This document shows, piece by piece, positions 1-10,213 of a DNA stretch of 64,000 nt. The notes beneath the pieces are model-generated. The model had not been told where the DNA came from and searched no databases. It was given only the letters and a program-made list of their open reading frames with translations. The stretch is from Symbiodinium natans. Lineage: Eukaryota > Sar > Dinophyceae > Suessiales > Symbiodiniaceae. Positions within the stretch are counted from its first letter, which is position 1, and each line of letters begins with the position of its first letter. The DNA is taken from assembly GCA_905221605.1 (NCBI GenBank), contig CAJNDS010000393.1, forward strand, positions 1 through 64,000, read 5' to 3'. The position numbers and the translations under genes are program-made.

Positions 1-1130
1 TCAGTCGCATGTGAGCAGAACCGTAAACCCTAAATCCGTGAAGCTACTTCAAAGAAGGCTCCCCTACTGCTCCCAAACCACAAGAGCCCAATACCCCTTA
101 AGTAAGGAATACACAGTAAATCAGAAGAACAATCGCTAGAAATCCGAAACCCTAGATGCTAAATCCAATCTAAACAAAATGGCTCCATAGCCCTTGCAGC
201 ACGAAGTGCCTGAGATCCAGCCAAGTAGGGCCTGAACAGAAACCTTCCACCATCTAGGATTTAGGGCTTCTTCGTAGCTGAGTAGGTAACCTTTAACCTT
301 TTGGGGTACACATCATCCTACCATAATTGACAAGCTAACCCGTTTTGTCCCAAACTATTCAGCAACCAGGGCCTAGGGTTTCAGAATAGGATGCCGGGCT
401 TGTAGGCGAAGTAGATGGTGGGATGACGGACTTCCCCCCCCCCCCCCCTCAGCCAGGCTTAGGTGCGCTTCTTCCTTCCCCTCCTCTTTCTCCTCCTCCT
501 CGTCCTCCTGCCTCTCTCTCCTCCTTTCGAACCTTCTTGAGCTTCGAGAGGCCCCTAACCTTGTCACTGTAGGTTTACACGGCTGAACTGAACTCCAAGA
601 GAGCCTAGTTCTGCACAGCCAAATAGTCTGAGTTCCGTTCCGTACATATTTTTGTACAAGAGTGAGACCTTGCCTTCGCAATAGGCAAAGGTGCCGTTTG
701 AATTGAAGGTATCCTAACACAAAATTGTAAATGTATCAAGAAAACTAGTTAGAAGCGCTAAGCCTTGCAAGAACTAGGGCTCCTCTCTTCGACTTTTTAC
801 AGGATATGCCATTCAACCCCAAGCCCTCAGCCCCCTAAAGCAAGATCAAAGACACCCAAAAATCAATAGAGGGGTCGGAATAAATACTGATAGTATTCCC
901 GCATCGTATTACCCTATGGTCCCTTTTAGGAATGCGATAATAACCCACCCCAAGACTCCATTAGTTATGAAGGCCCCCTCACCCCAAATGCCTTCACTGG
1001 GAAGGGCAGGGCCCTGGGATGCTCCATGATGTCTTTTTTTTTTGTCCGTGGGCTTTTTTTTTATAAAGATTTTCAAGACGGTGAACAGAACACCGACACC
1101 CTACAAGCCCCAAAAGGCAAACCCTGGACC
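1..1130. other. unique sequence without recognisable gene
   Basis: Mostly non-repetitive sequence with scattered single CCCTAAA-like words, a C-homopolymer near 435 and a purine/pyrimidine-biased block at 460-540. A minus-strand frame through 373-720 is open but encodes low-complexity Arg/Glu/Gly runs, so I do not call it a gene. No exon with clear splice borders was seen. Confidence 0.4.
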
Positions 1131-1137
1131 CTAAACC

Positions 1138-1373
1138 TTGAAGCCTGAAGCTTGAAGGTTCAGAACCCTACACCCCAAACCCTGAACCCTAAACCCTGAA
1201 CCCTGAACCCTGAACCCTAAACCCTGAACCCCAAACCCTAAACCCTAAACCCTAAACCCTAAACCCTAAACCCTAAACCCTAAACCCTAAACCCTAAACC
1301 CTAAACCCTAACCCTAAACCCCGAGCCCTAAACCCTGAACCCTAAACCCTAAACCCTAAACCCCGAGCCCTCG
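1138..1373. repeat. CCCTAAA telomere-like array (left flank of an exon)
   Basis: Tandem CCCTAAA units with CCCTGAA and CCCCAAA variants. The C-rich strand reads left to right and the array stops just before the exon at 1383, as at most exon left borders in this window. It is interstitial: the sequence continues normally on both sides. Confidence 0.9.
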
Positions 1374-1382
1374 TCTGGTGAG

Positions 1383-2165
1383 AAGGAGCTGCAGGCGCAG
1401 CTAGCGCCTCTGCAAGCCGCGGGTCGGAGGCGGGGAAGTGGTAGGCCCAAAGGCGGTTTCGGGTTTAGGGTTTAGGGTTTAGGGCTTAGGGTTTAGGGGT
1501 CCTCAAACCTTAAGACCCCTAGCGCCCCAGGACCCTCACACCCTAAAGCCTTAAGGCTCCAATCCCTTAAGATCCCGAGGTTCGAAAACCCTAAGACCCT
1601 AAAGCCCTCACCCCGCAAACCCTTAAAACCCGCAAGGCCTTAGACCCCCCAAAATAACCTAACAGAGACCCTAAAGCCCTAAGACCCTAAACCCCCTGAA
1701 CCCTACCTAACCCCTAAACCCTAAACCCCAAACCCTAAACCCCAAGCTCTGGGAGCCCACGTGAGGCAATCTAAGCGCCCTCAACTAAGGGTACCACCCC
1801 CCCCTCCCCCCTTCCTCCGAATTTTGGGAACACGGAGGGCTCCTCAACCCTAAGCGCCAAACCCTAGGTCCCTAAACCCCACGCCCGAAACCCTAAACCC
1901 TCAACCCTGAGCCCGAATCCCCGCGCCCTTAAACCCCAAACCCTAAACCTCACCCCCTAAACCCTAAACCCTAAACCCTAAACCCTAAACCCCAAACCCC
2001 AAACCCCAAAGCCCAAAGCCCTAAACCCCGAGCCTCAAAGCCGGAGTATCCCTCTCGGGTGCCCAGGTTTCATCTGGAAGGCACAGCAGCTTGGTTCCCT
2101 CCAGAAGCGCACCTTCTGTTTTTTGGTGGCTGCTGTGAAGCGGCACATTGAGAGCTTCGGGGGGC
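1383..2165 (+). CDS. two predicted exons (1383-1455, 2067-2165), unknown protein
   Basis: Exon one reads KELQAQLAPLQAAGRRRG and ends one base into a codon at a GTTTCGGG donor. Exon two starts after CCCAG with two bases that complete that codon, then reads FIWKAQQLGSLQKRTFCFLV and on to about 2165, where a GTTTGGGG donor begins. The intron 1456-2066 starts with TTTAGGG-like repeats and ends with CCCTAAA-like repeats. Phase agreement across the junction is the main support. No family was recognised. Confidence 0.5.
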
Positions 2166-2486
2166 GTTTGGGGTTGAGGGTTTGGGGTTATTTCCCGCAC
2201 GCTGACAGCTTTGGGGGGTGTTTGGGATTTCGGGTTTGGGGTTTAGGGTTTAGGGTTTAGGGTTTCGGGTTTGGGGTTTAGGGTTTAGGGTTTCGGGTTT
2301 AGAGGGTGTAAGCAGCCCAAGCACCCCGCTGAACCGTACTCGGCTTCCGGATTCCATGCAACCAGGGGGGCCCTAAATCCCAAGCAGCCCTAAGCCCTAA
2401 GCCACAAGCCCTAAACCCTAAACCCTAAACCCTAAACCCTAAACCCCAAACCCTAAACCCTAAACCCTAACCCTATCAACCCCGAG

Positions 2487-3431
2487 GTCTACCCCTTCTG
2501 GACCCCTGGATCTCTCTGGGCGCCCTTCGATGCTGGCGTCACCAAGGGCTTTATGGACTTTGCCCAGGTGGCTGGGGTTTGGGGTTTGGGGTTTGGGGTT
2601 TGGGGTTTGGGGTTTGGGGTTTGGGGTTTGGGGTTTAGGGTTTAGGGTTTAGGGTTTAGGGTTTCTGTAAGGGTAGTTACATTGGCCCCTAATATGGTCC
2701 CTTACCTCCTTTAAAGGACTCTGATGTATGGGCCCTTGGGTTGCGTAGGGTATATAGGGGGTATATAAGGGGCCCCCTTTGTTTGGGCCCTCTCATATGA
2801 AGGGACCTGAGAGCTTCAGGTTTAGGGTTTTGTAGGGTTTAGGGTTTCGTGGGGTTTAGGGTTTTTTGGGGTTTAGGGTCCAGGGTTTTTGTAGGGTTTG
2901 GGGTTTAGGGTTTGGGTTTGGGTTTTTTGGGGTTTGGGGATCATGGATTTGGGGGATTGATCCAACTCTACATAGTCGGCCCCATTCCTTTGCAAAGGTT
3001 TCTGCCGCCAAACTCAGGGCCAAACCCAAGACACTAAACCACCGCAGCCCCTTAGAGGCTTTGAGAACTGTTGTGTTGGAAGCCCCGAACTAAGCGGACA
3101 CCATGAAGCACTCTGAGATGCAGTGTAATACGTAGCTTGCTTCCGTGCCGTAGCAAGCTTCTCTTGAGGGGGCTAGCCGGCTGGCCCTGAACCCCTGGGA
3201 CCCCCCGCTGACCCTACGACCCTAAAACCGAGACCCCAAGCCCGCTCCTACAGCCTCAACCCTAACCCTCGCCGGTTCAGGGTTGTGGGTTTAGGGCTTT
3301 GGGGTGAGCTTCGGGCTTAAAGTTGCCCACCCTTCACACGAAGCCCATACCTAAGCCGCGCCGACAGCCTCCCAGGATCTGGGATTTGATGGCTACATCG
3401 TGTCGGAGACAGGGTGGCCGAAGCCTCGGCT
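2487..3431 (+). CDS. two predicted exons (2487-2567, 3376-3431), unknown protein
   Basis: 2487-2567 follows CCCGAG and reads VYPFWTPGSLWAPFDAGVTK, ending in codon phase zero before GTGGCTGGGG and a TTTGGGG array. 3376-3431 follows TCCCAG and reads DLGFDGYIVSETGWPKPR, ending at a GTAGGGTTTAGGG donor. Both have zero-phase borders at the shared junction. The composition is typical of soluble protein. Linkage to the exons at 1383-2165 is likely from order and strand, but that junction does not keep phase with the borders chosen here. Confidence 0.45.
2572..2662. repeat. TTTGGGG array passing into TTTAGGG
   Basis: Nine or so TTTGGGG units followed by TTTAGGG units, starting right after the 2487-2567 exon. 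The switch from one pure unit type to another suggests local tandem expansion of a variant. Confidence 0.9.
2669..2812. mobile_element. MITE-like element, family M1
   Basis: Begins GGGTAGTTACATTGG and ends with an imperfect inverted copy. It carries the internal TATATAAGGGG block shared with copies near 36143, 39546, 40275 and 63117. The element lies inside an intron and has no coding capacity. Confidence 0.7.
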
Positions 3432-3842
3432 GTAGGGTTTAGGGTTTAGGGTTTAGGGTTTAGGGCTTGATGTTAAAAATTTTGGGGGTGTTGGGGCACG
3501 CGGCACACGCGTTCAGCCCGGCAAAAAGGAGCTTCAGATGCCCACTCAACCCACAACCTTGAGACCCAAAGCACTACAGAACTGAAGGTCGGGTCTGGGG
3601 TCTGGGGTTTAGGGTTTAGGGTTTAGGGTTTAGGGTTTAGGGTTTAGGGTAGAGGGAACACTAAACATAGTATCTCACTACGGTTCCTTCGGGGGTATAG
3701 CCAACGAAGAACAACAAACAAGAGAAGAATCAGAAAGCAGGGTTTCCGCGACCGAAGTTTTCCTCAACCCTGACCCTAAACCTTTCACCCAAAACCCTAA
3801 ACCCTAAACCCTCAACCCTAAACCCTAGATAAACCAAAAAGC

Positions 3843-3947
3843 TCCTGCGTAGTGGGTTCGGAGGCCGCAGAAGTGCAGCGCCACGAACACCCGGCCGCCG
3901 AGCTTGGAGAACATGTGCCGATACTGGCGCAGCACCCTCCGCGAGGC
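3843..3947 (-). CDS. predicted minus-strand exon, unknown protein
   Basis: Read on the minus strand, an acceptor CTTTAG is followed by ASRRVLRQYRHMFSKLGGRV and then FVALHFCGLRTHYAG before the frame runs into repeats. The sequence is clearly protein-like and the opposite strand is not. The left border is not resolved. The exon has CCCTAAA on its plus-strand left and TTTAGGG on its right, so on the minus strand it follows the same polarity rule as plus-strand exons. Confidence 0.45.
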
Positions 3948-3969
3948 CTAAAGCCATGAAAAGAGGGTT

Positions 3970-4890
3970 TTGATAGAGTTTTAGGGTTTAGGGTTTAGGG
4001 TTTGGGCTTTAGGGGTTACAGCTACTGGTGGATCTCTGATTCCCCATATGAGCGCCGGAACCCGCAAAACAACCAAGGCCGCAAGACCTCCCTCAGCCCT
4101 GGATCCTAAGCTAAAGGGCCGTGCTTGATGGTTCCTGGGTAGTTACAGGTAGGGTTATTCGGACCCCAAATAAGGTTATCACCGATTAGGGTTATACTTT
4201 GACCTGTGTATATCCCCGCTTTTAACCATGAACCTCCAAGTGTACCCCCCGGGTTTGGGGTGCTGAGCCCAGTGCCCGGGGAAGATTCCGAGCCCCGAGG
4301 CGGTGTGACCACGTCTTTTTTTTTTAAATCACCTTCTCTGATACCCTAGACACCATGAATCCAAAGCTTAACCCCCCCGAAAAAACGCACAAAATCCCAC
4401 AAGGCAAACCCCAAAGGTCCTCAGCCTCCGAAAAAGTCCGGGGGACCAGACCTTATTTCCTTTTTTAGGGGTTCGGCTCCCTTGTAAGCCCCTTTAGACC
4501 AAAAGGCGCCGTTTTGTTCTAGGTTACTCTTAAGTCTAGTCAAACTCCTGACTTTTTTCGCCCTAGTCCGCGACCTTGCATGAGAGCTCAAGACCATCCG
4601 GCACCCACGGACTACCTTAAGAACCCCACTGCCTACTTTTTTGTGAGTCCTTACGCTAAACCCCCTGGTATGATTCTTCGGTACCCTACCAAAAGAAAGG
4701 CTTTGGGCTCTTGAGCAAACTCTAGCCACCCCGGTGCTGTGTAAGCGCTTGCTGTTGTTTAATGGGCCTGGACCCTCAACCCTGAACCCGAAACCCTAAA
4801 CCTTAAACCTTGAACCCAAACCCCAAACCCTAAACTCTAAACCCTAAACCCTAAACCCTAAACCCTAAGCCCCAAGCCCCAAGCCCCAAG
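3970..4890. other. intergenic/intronic stretch with degenerate introner-like pieces
   Basis: Contains short TTTAGGG and CCCTAAA runs and a segment at about 4440-4560 resembling the family C intron of the channel gene (CCCTTGTAAGCCCCTTTAGA, then TTACTCTTAAGTCTA). No exon was resolved. Confidence 0.35.
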
Positions 4891-4901
4891 CCCTGAACCA
4901 G

Positions 4902-4961
4902 GTCCAGGCGCTGGCGCAGACGGGCCCCTTGCTGGCTCCTTGGGGATCAAATGAGTGTTAA
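4902..4961 (+). CDS. predicted exon, possibly terminal
   Basis: After ACCAG the frame reads VQALAQTGPLLAPWGSNEC and stops at TAA. A second frame is also open (reading RRWRRRAPCWLLG), and that one would match the phase left by the 3376-3431 exon. The frame is therefore uncertain. It is followed by a long CCCCAAA array. Confidence 0.3.
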   Translation, partial: VQALAQTGPLLAPWGSNEC

Positions 4962-5013
4962 GATTCGAAACCTCAGCCCTTTGGGTGCTCAACCCTAAGC
5001 GCTTACCATCCCA

Positions 5014-5300
5014 AACCCCAAACCCCAAACCCCAAACCCCAAACCCCAAACCCCAAACCCCAAACCCCAAACCCCAAACCCCAAACCCCAAACCCCAAAC
5101 CCTAAACCCTAAACCCTAAACCCTAGACCCTAAACCCTAAACCCCTAACCCTAAACCCTAAACCCCAAACCCTAAACCCCAAACCCCAAACCCCAACCCC
5201 AAACCCCAAACCCCAAACCCGAAACCCCAAACCCTAAACCCTAACCCTAAACCCTAAACCCCTAACCCTAAACCCTAAACCCCAAACCCTAAACCCTACC
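5014..5300. repeat. CCCCAAA/CCCTAAA array
   Basis: About 12 pure CCCCAAA units followed by alternating CCCTAAA and CCCCAAA units. It ends shortly before the AG of the exon at 5314. Confidence 0.9.
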
Positions 5301-5313
5301 AAGCCCCCCCCAG

Positions 5314-5398
5314 GTTTACCAGTGGAAGATGGGCCCCGCGAACGATGGGAGCTGCGGGGATCAGACCTGGGGTCTCTTCGAGCCGGGAGGGCCGCTGG
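5314..5398 (+). CDS. predicted exon, unknown protein
   Basis: A pyrimidine tract and CCCAG precede VYQWKMGPANDGSCGDQTWG and LFEPGGPLG. The right end runs into T-rich and G-rich homopolymers (5402-5520), so the donor is not resolved. GC and GA donors are possible. Confidence 0.45.
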
Positions 5399-5399
5399 G

Positions 5400-6130
5400 C
5401 TCTTTTTTTTTTTTTGTGTTTTGTTTTTTTTGGGGAGGATTTATTAGTGTTTTTTTTTTTTTTGGGGGGGGGGGGGGGGTTGTTTTTTTTTGGTTTTTGG
5501 GAGGGGGGGGGGTTGGGAGGGTTAAGGGTTTAGGGTTTGGGGCTTGGGGTTTAGGGTTGAGGGTTTGGGGCTTTGGGGTTTGTGGTTTAGGACGTTGCGG
5601 TATAGGGTTGGGGCACTCTTCAGAAAGAGGCCGGCAATGTGGGAGCCTTATACCAATGCACAATCATGATAACAACTACCCAAAGTTGGTATTATGAATA
5701 GGCTCCTATATTCTGAATTTTCATCGGCCTCGGGGGTTTTTGAAAGGTTTCAGGGGGCGAGGGACGTCTCCAGGGCCCATCTTCCTGCACATGGCTTCAA
5801 CCCTTCTCCCGAAAACAGTGCTTCGTCTTTCTAAACCCTAAACCCTAAACCACAAACCCTAAGCCCTGATTTCTATAAACCCTATTCAAAAACTTATACA
5901 CCCTAAACCCTAAACCCGAAACCCTAAACCCTGAACGCAAAAAAGGGGGACATGAACTGTCACAAGCTGGGCCGAGGTCTCCGGTTTGCGAAGACATTTG
6001 GGACATCTGAAGGAGGGAGCATCGGCTGAACCCTCACCCTGTTTAGGGCAGGGCTTAGGGTTTATGGTTTAGGGTTTAGGGTTTAGGGTTTAGGGTTTAG
6101 GGTTTAGGGTTTAGGGTTTAGGGTTTAGGG
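5400..6130. repeat. homopolymer tracts and TTTAGGG/CCCTAAA arrays
   Basis: Long T and G runs at 5402-5520, TTTAGGG-like repeats to 5600, unique sequence to 5830, CCCTAAA to 5935, and a TTTAGGG array at 6055-6130. A weak exon candidate at 5949-6030 reads MNCHKLGRGLRFAKTFGTSE. Confidence 0.5.
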
Positions 6131-6138
6131 TCCTCAAG

Positions 6139-7128
6139 CACATGGGAATTTGGCCGCCGCCCTCAAGAGGCTTGCGGCTCGCGAGAATAGCTTGCGAATC
6201 TCCTATAGAGACCTCAGGGTTTCACCGCTTCAGTGAGAGAAATGGTGCTTTACTTTACGATATTCGGGGGTGCCTTATTAGGGGGGCCCTTTTGAGCGAA
6301 TCGTACTATTTGGGGGGTCTATGTTAGGGGTCCCTTATTTTCACAAGCCCCCAAATCGTCACTGCAAAATAGTCTCGTCTCCTTTTTGGCATTAAGTCTT
6401 ATATTCATGGGACTTTACTTTGGACCCTAAGGTTGTACCCTTGGGTTTGGGGACCCTTTGTAAAGATCATCCAAGGGAAGAGTACGTAAAAGGGAACCTC
6501 TCAGGGTTTACATCCTTAGGGGTCCGAGTATGACTCCCTTGATATACGTGTTTTCGGGTATATGACCGAAACCCAAAGGGAGGAGCTTTCAACGCCTAAT
6601 TGTTCATTAAGCTTCCCAGCCCGAAGCCCTAAACGCTAGACGTAACCCCAGAACCCTAAATCCTCTCAAGTTTAAGGTTTAGGGTTTAGGGTTTAGGGAG
6701 TAGCAGCCCCCTACTTCTACAATCAGAGAGCTGCCAGAAACATGGCAGGAAACAGGTCGCCTTGTAAGGGGTTTTTCTAAGGAGGTTCAACTATACCTGA
6801 GCTGTAGTGGCCTAAATGAGGGGTTTAGGGATTACGGGCTTGGGGTTTAGAAGCGGGTTTAGGGGTCTAGGGTTTAGGACGGTTTCGGGGCTGTGGGTTT
6901 AGGACGGTTGCAACAGTGAATAGGCTGAAGGGTTTCGTCTTCCATAATTGCAACAGTAGAATCTAGAGTTTCAAGGTTTTAAGGCCGGCTCTACCCCAAA
7001 ACCCTAAACCCTAAACCCCAAACCCCTAAACCCTAAACCCTAAACCCTAAGCCCTAAGCCCTCACAGCTTTCCGCAGATCGCGGAGGGGCTCAGATGTGC
7101 ATGCCCACTTAGGGTTCTGGGGTCATAG
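6139..7128 (+). CDS. two predicted exons (6139-6218, 7078-7128), unknown protein
   Basis: The first exon reads HGNLAAALKRLAARENSLRI then SYRDLR and ends in phase zero before GTTTCACC. The second follows TTCCGCAG, reads IAEGLRCACPLRVLGS and stops at TAG (7126-7128), or leaves at GTTCTGGGG with phase kept. The first exon looks alpha-helical and basic. The gene would end about 200 bases before the next start codon at 7335. Confidence 0.4.
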
Positions 7129-7334
7129 AGGTGTGAATGGTGTCCTGTGGAAGGGGCTTCCTGTGAGCCCCAAAGAAAGAAAAGCCCTAAACCCTAAACC
7201 CTAAACCCTAAACCCTAAACCCTAAACCCCAAACCCTAAACCCTAAACCCCAAACCCTAAACCCCAAACCCTAAACCCTAAACCCTAAACCCAGATGGCT
7301 TGGGCGGCCCATGCCCCTTCCGCGCTCGTGAGTC

Positions 7335-9589
7335 ATGGCGCTCTTGCGGCGATGCCTGCTGGTGGCCGTGGCCTTGACCAGCCTGGCGCTCTGGCTCGCG
7401 TCGGCGGCAAGTCGGACTGTAGCCACGTCGCCTGGTCGCCAAGGGTTTAGGGTTTAGGGTTTAGGGTTTAAGGGTACCTTGTTAGCTCAGTGGTGCCCTT
7501 TTCCCTTTTTTGGCTCAAGGTTCCTTTGTAAACTACCCAACCCCCCACAAACTGGGTACCCTCATTTTTGATATGGTTGCTGGGCTACCAAGGTCCCTTG
7601 CCTCCTTCCGCGAGCAGGCAGCTGACGCAGTCGGTGTCGCGCTCGTCGCGGCGGCGGGCGCAGACCACGGCGTGGGCCGTGTAGAGCCTAGGAGTGCTGT
7701 ACTTTAATACATTTTTTTGGTTCTGGGTTCCTACAATAGCTACGTATATCTAAAAAGTACTATAGTAGCTACTTATACCTAAAAAGTTTTCAAATAGCTA
7801 CTGATACCTAAAAATACACTTTTCTTCCAGGGTCTACTCCAAAGGAGCCTGCGGATGCCGAAGACACCGCGCAGAGTCCGGACGTCAATGACACTGAGGC
7901 CATGCCCGACGAGGATCTGGTGAGGCTTCCGTTGCAGGAAACTTGGTAGCCCCCTCGGGAATTGTTTTTTTTTTTTTTTTTTTTTTTTTATAAAACCCAA
8001 GAGGATATTAACAATATTGTTTTTATTAAGGTTCTAAGGGGAGTATAGTATTGGTAGCCCCCCCAGTGGTGCCCTTTTCTCCCCCTTTTTTAAATGGTTC
8101 TGGGTCCCCTTGTAAAGTAGCCAGCCAAACAAAGGGTAATTTCCCTTATTGCGAGATGGTTCCTGCCCTAAACCCTAAACCCTAAACCCTAAACCCTAAA
8201 CCCTAAACCCTAAACCCTAAACCCTAAACCCTAAACCCTAAACCCTAAACCCTAAACCCTAAACCCTAAACCCTGGTCTACCAAGGACATCTGGGAAGCG
8301 GCCTCATCTGCGCCTGGCCTGGCCAAAGTCGCCAGAGCCGTGTGCCGCAGGCTCGGCAACAGGACGTTTCCAGCTTTGCTGGAGGCCTTTGGAAACGGCA
8401 GCCTGCAAGAAGCCACCGACAGGGCGTGCGGCTTTCCCTGCCAGGTGTTCAGGGTCTGAGGGGCTTCTCAGGGGCTTCTGGGTTTTAGGTTGGAAGTTTA
8501 GGGTTGGGATGTTCCCCGTTAATGTTGTCTGCTGATTAGTGTGTCCCCCCCCCTTCCCCCCCTCCCCCCCCCCCCCCCCCCCCCCCCCTCCCCCCCCCTC
8601 AACAAATGGACTCCGCTCGGGGCAATTTGGGGGGGGGGGGGTCTGGCTTTGATCTTGAAAGGGATGAGTTTATATGAATTTAAAAGGGATCCATATGTTT
8701 TTCAAAGGGGTGAAACTGAAAATTAAAAGGGATCCATACGATTTCAAGAGGGATGAGTTTATATGAATTTGGAAGGGATTATATGATGCTAAAACGGATC
8801 CACATGATTTTAAAAGGGATGAGTTTATATGAATTTGAAGGGGATCCATCTATCCCAACCAAGCCAGCCCGCAAAAAATATATAATTCCGGGGGACCAAA
8901 CTTTTTATATTTACACGGCATTCGGGCAGCTGCTGGACTACCCCCTTTGAAATTTGATTGCCTGGCCTCGGTACAGAAGCATGTTATAAGGAAATCTTAG
9001 CTTTGGGGCTGGCCTGGAGACTGAGGATTTCAGGGCCCGACAAGCTCAGGCCTCAAGGTTTTGGAAGCCTCAGCCCTTAGGCCTCTGGATCCAAACCCAA
9101 CGAGCCCTCAAAAAAGTATAATTCCGGGGGAGCAATTTTGTATATTATACGGCATTCGGGCAGCTGCTGGACTACCCCCTTTGAAATTTCTTTTTCACAA
9201 TTCCGGGGGGGGGGGGGGGGGGGAGGCACACTAATCAGCATACAACATTACACTAACAGTCCTGAACAGGGATTATACTAGGGGGTACCATGATCCCGAT
9301 GAAGGACTGTTAGTATAAGGGGGAACATCCCAAGTCCAAAGATTTGTTTTTTTTGGTTTTGGGGTTTAGGGGTTTAGGGCAGCTTGCGGGCCCCTTCAGT
9401 GGCTCCAGGCTTCCTTCTGGGTTTAGGGTTTAGGGTTTAGGGTTCAGGGTTCAGGGTTTAGGGTTTCCCTGCCAGGTTTCATCAGGGATGTGGGAGGCTG
9501 TGGACAACCTGACGATGAAGGAGCGAATCTGGCTGGGCTTCATGGTGGTGCAGCTGCGAAACGGCGTTTCGTCTGAATCCCTCTGCTGA
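7335..9589 (+). CDS. complete five-exon gene, 196-residue protein with N-terminal signal/anchor segment
   Basis: Exons: 7335-7444, 7593-7693, 7831-7937, 8286-8444, 9476-9589. All four junctions keep phase and total 588 coding bases plus TGA. The start ATG gives MALLRRCLLVAVALTSLALW followed by LASAASRT, a classic signal peptide or anchor. The third exon is acidic (DAEDTAQSPDVNDTEAMPDE) and the fourth and fifth are helical (AKVARAVCRRLGNRTF; MWEAVDNLTMKERIWLGF). Donors are GTTTAGGG, GTGCTG, GAAACTTGG and GTGTTC. Intron one is a TTTAGGG array followed by a family B introner. Intron three starts CTTGGTAGCC and ends CTACCAAG. Function is not recognised; a secreted or membrane-anchored protein is inferred. 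Confidence 0.7.
7488..7592 (+). mobile_element. introner element, family B (intron 1 of the 7335-9589 gene)
   Basis: Starts CTTGTTAGCTCAGTGG and ends TTGCTGGGCTACCAAG, an imperfect terminal inverted repeat. Its internal words (CCCTTTT, GGTTCC, CCCAACCCC, GGGTACCCT) are shared with the other family B copies. The terminal AAG is the acceptor of the next exon. Confidence 0.7.
7694..7830 (+). repeat. intron 2 with three diverged ~28-base tandem units
   Basis: Units built on TAGCTACTTATACCTAAAAA repeat three times between about 7737 and 7815, followed by a pyrimidine tract and TTCCAG. Confidence 0.6.
7938..8285 (+). mobile_element. composite intron 3: family A-like introner plus CCCTAAA array within family B-like ends
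   Basis: Bounded by CTTGGTAGCC and CTACCAAG. The GAAA at the donor and GACA after the acceptor look like a one-mismatch target duplication. Inside, 7946-8044 matches family A (T-run, AAACCCAAGAGGATATTAA, AAGGTTCTAAGGGGAGTATA). A pure CCCTAAA array follows at 8164-8274. Confidence 0.55.
8445..9475 (+). other. 1,031-base intron 4 with nested transposons and flanking 14-base direct repeats
   Basis: TTTCCCTGCCAGGT occurs at both exon borders (8434-8447 and 9465-9478), so the intron is flanked by a direct repeat. Inside are split MITE M2, MITE M3 with homopolymer-bearing ends, a diverged tandem repeat at 8645-8870, and an 80-base duplicated block (8874-8957 and 9111-9205). Confidence 0.6.
8519..9245. 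mobile_element. MITE-like element M3 nested in M2
   Basis: Left end GTTAATGTTGTCTGCTGATT and right end the reverse complement of GTAATGTTGTATGCTGATT, continuing inward as C or G homopolymers. It splits an M2 copy whose GGGATGTTCCCC start is at 8508 and whose remainder is at 9246-9331. Confidence 0.65.
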
Positions 9590-10010
9590 CTCTGCTGAAA
9601 CTCTCAGAACTCCTGGTTTTAGGGTATAAGGGTTTTAGGTTTTTAGGGTTTTAGGGTTATAGTGTTTTAGGGTTTTAGGGTTTTAGGTTTTTAGGGTTGA
9701 GGGTTGAGGGCTCACAGGGCTTAGGGGGTTTCGGTGTGCGTGGAACTCCCCGCGAAGGCTGCATCGGATGTCTTCCTGTACTTTTGGGGTTGAGGCTTAG
9801 GTTTTATGGGTCAGGGTTTATAGGTTTCGGGTGTAGGGTTTTGTAGGGTGAGGGTTTTCTTGGGATTTCGGGATGGGCGCTCACTTTTTGCATGTGAACC
9901 CCTGAAGCCCCAAGCCCTGCACCCCAGTGCCTCGGATCCCTAAAACCCGAAACCCGAAACCCGAAACCCTAAACCCTAAACCCTAAACCCTAAACCCTAG
10001 AAAATAAAAC
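9590..10010. repeat. TTTTAGGG/TTTAGGG-like DNA, no gene seen
   Basis: Degenerate GGGTTTTAGG and GGGTTTAGG words up to about 9870, then CCCGAAA and CCCTAAA units to 10000. Confidence 0.6.
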
Positions 10011-10017
10011 TCTTCAG

Positions 10018-10140
10018 CTCGGGGATAGCTAAGGCAGCTTTGGCCAGGGCAACGGGTCCTGCCGCCGCAGCCCGTCCCCGCCGCACGGCCTTTCATTGCG
10101 GCCGGTTGCAGGCTTGGGAGTTTCAGGGAGTTTTACTCGG
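10018..10140 (+). CDS. predicted exon, Ala/Arg-rich
   Basis: Follows TCTTCAG. After one base it reads SGIAKAALARATGPAAAARP, then RRTAFHCGRLQAWEFQGVLL, and ends two bases into a codon at a GTTTAGGG donor. It has a CCCTAAA array on the left and TTTAGGG on the right. No family was recognised. Confidence 0.45.
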
Positions 10141-10213
10141 GTTTAGGGTTTGGGGTTGAGGGCTTCATGCACCCTAGAAACCCAATAGGCCAAAAGGCTC
10201 AAAATCCATGGAG

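Noticed and set aside
373-720. Minus-strand 115-codon open frame
   Set aside because: Encodes homopolymer-driven Arg/Glu/Gly runs, has no splice borders and no resemblance to a protein family.
5329-5697. Overlapping frames on both strands through 5329-5697
   Set aside because: Only the first ~70 bases look coding (the 5314 exon). The rest is T and G homopolymer and TTTAGGG translated as Phe/Gly or Pro/Lys runs.
7506-7519. TTTTTTGGCTCAAG resembling the 3' part of the dinoflagellate spliced leader
   Set aside because: Twelve matching bases, but it lies inside a family B introner where related copies carry TTTTTTAGGTTCTGG. No upstream CCGTAGCC part and no retrocopied exon follow.
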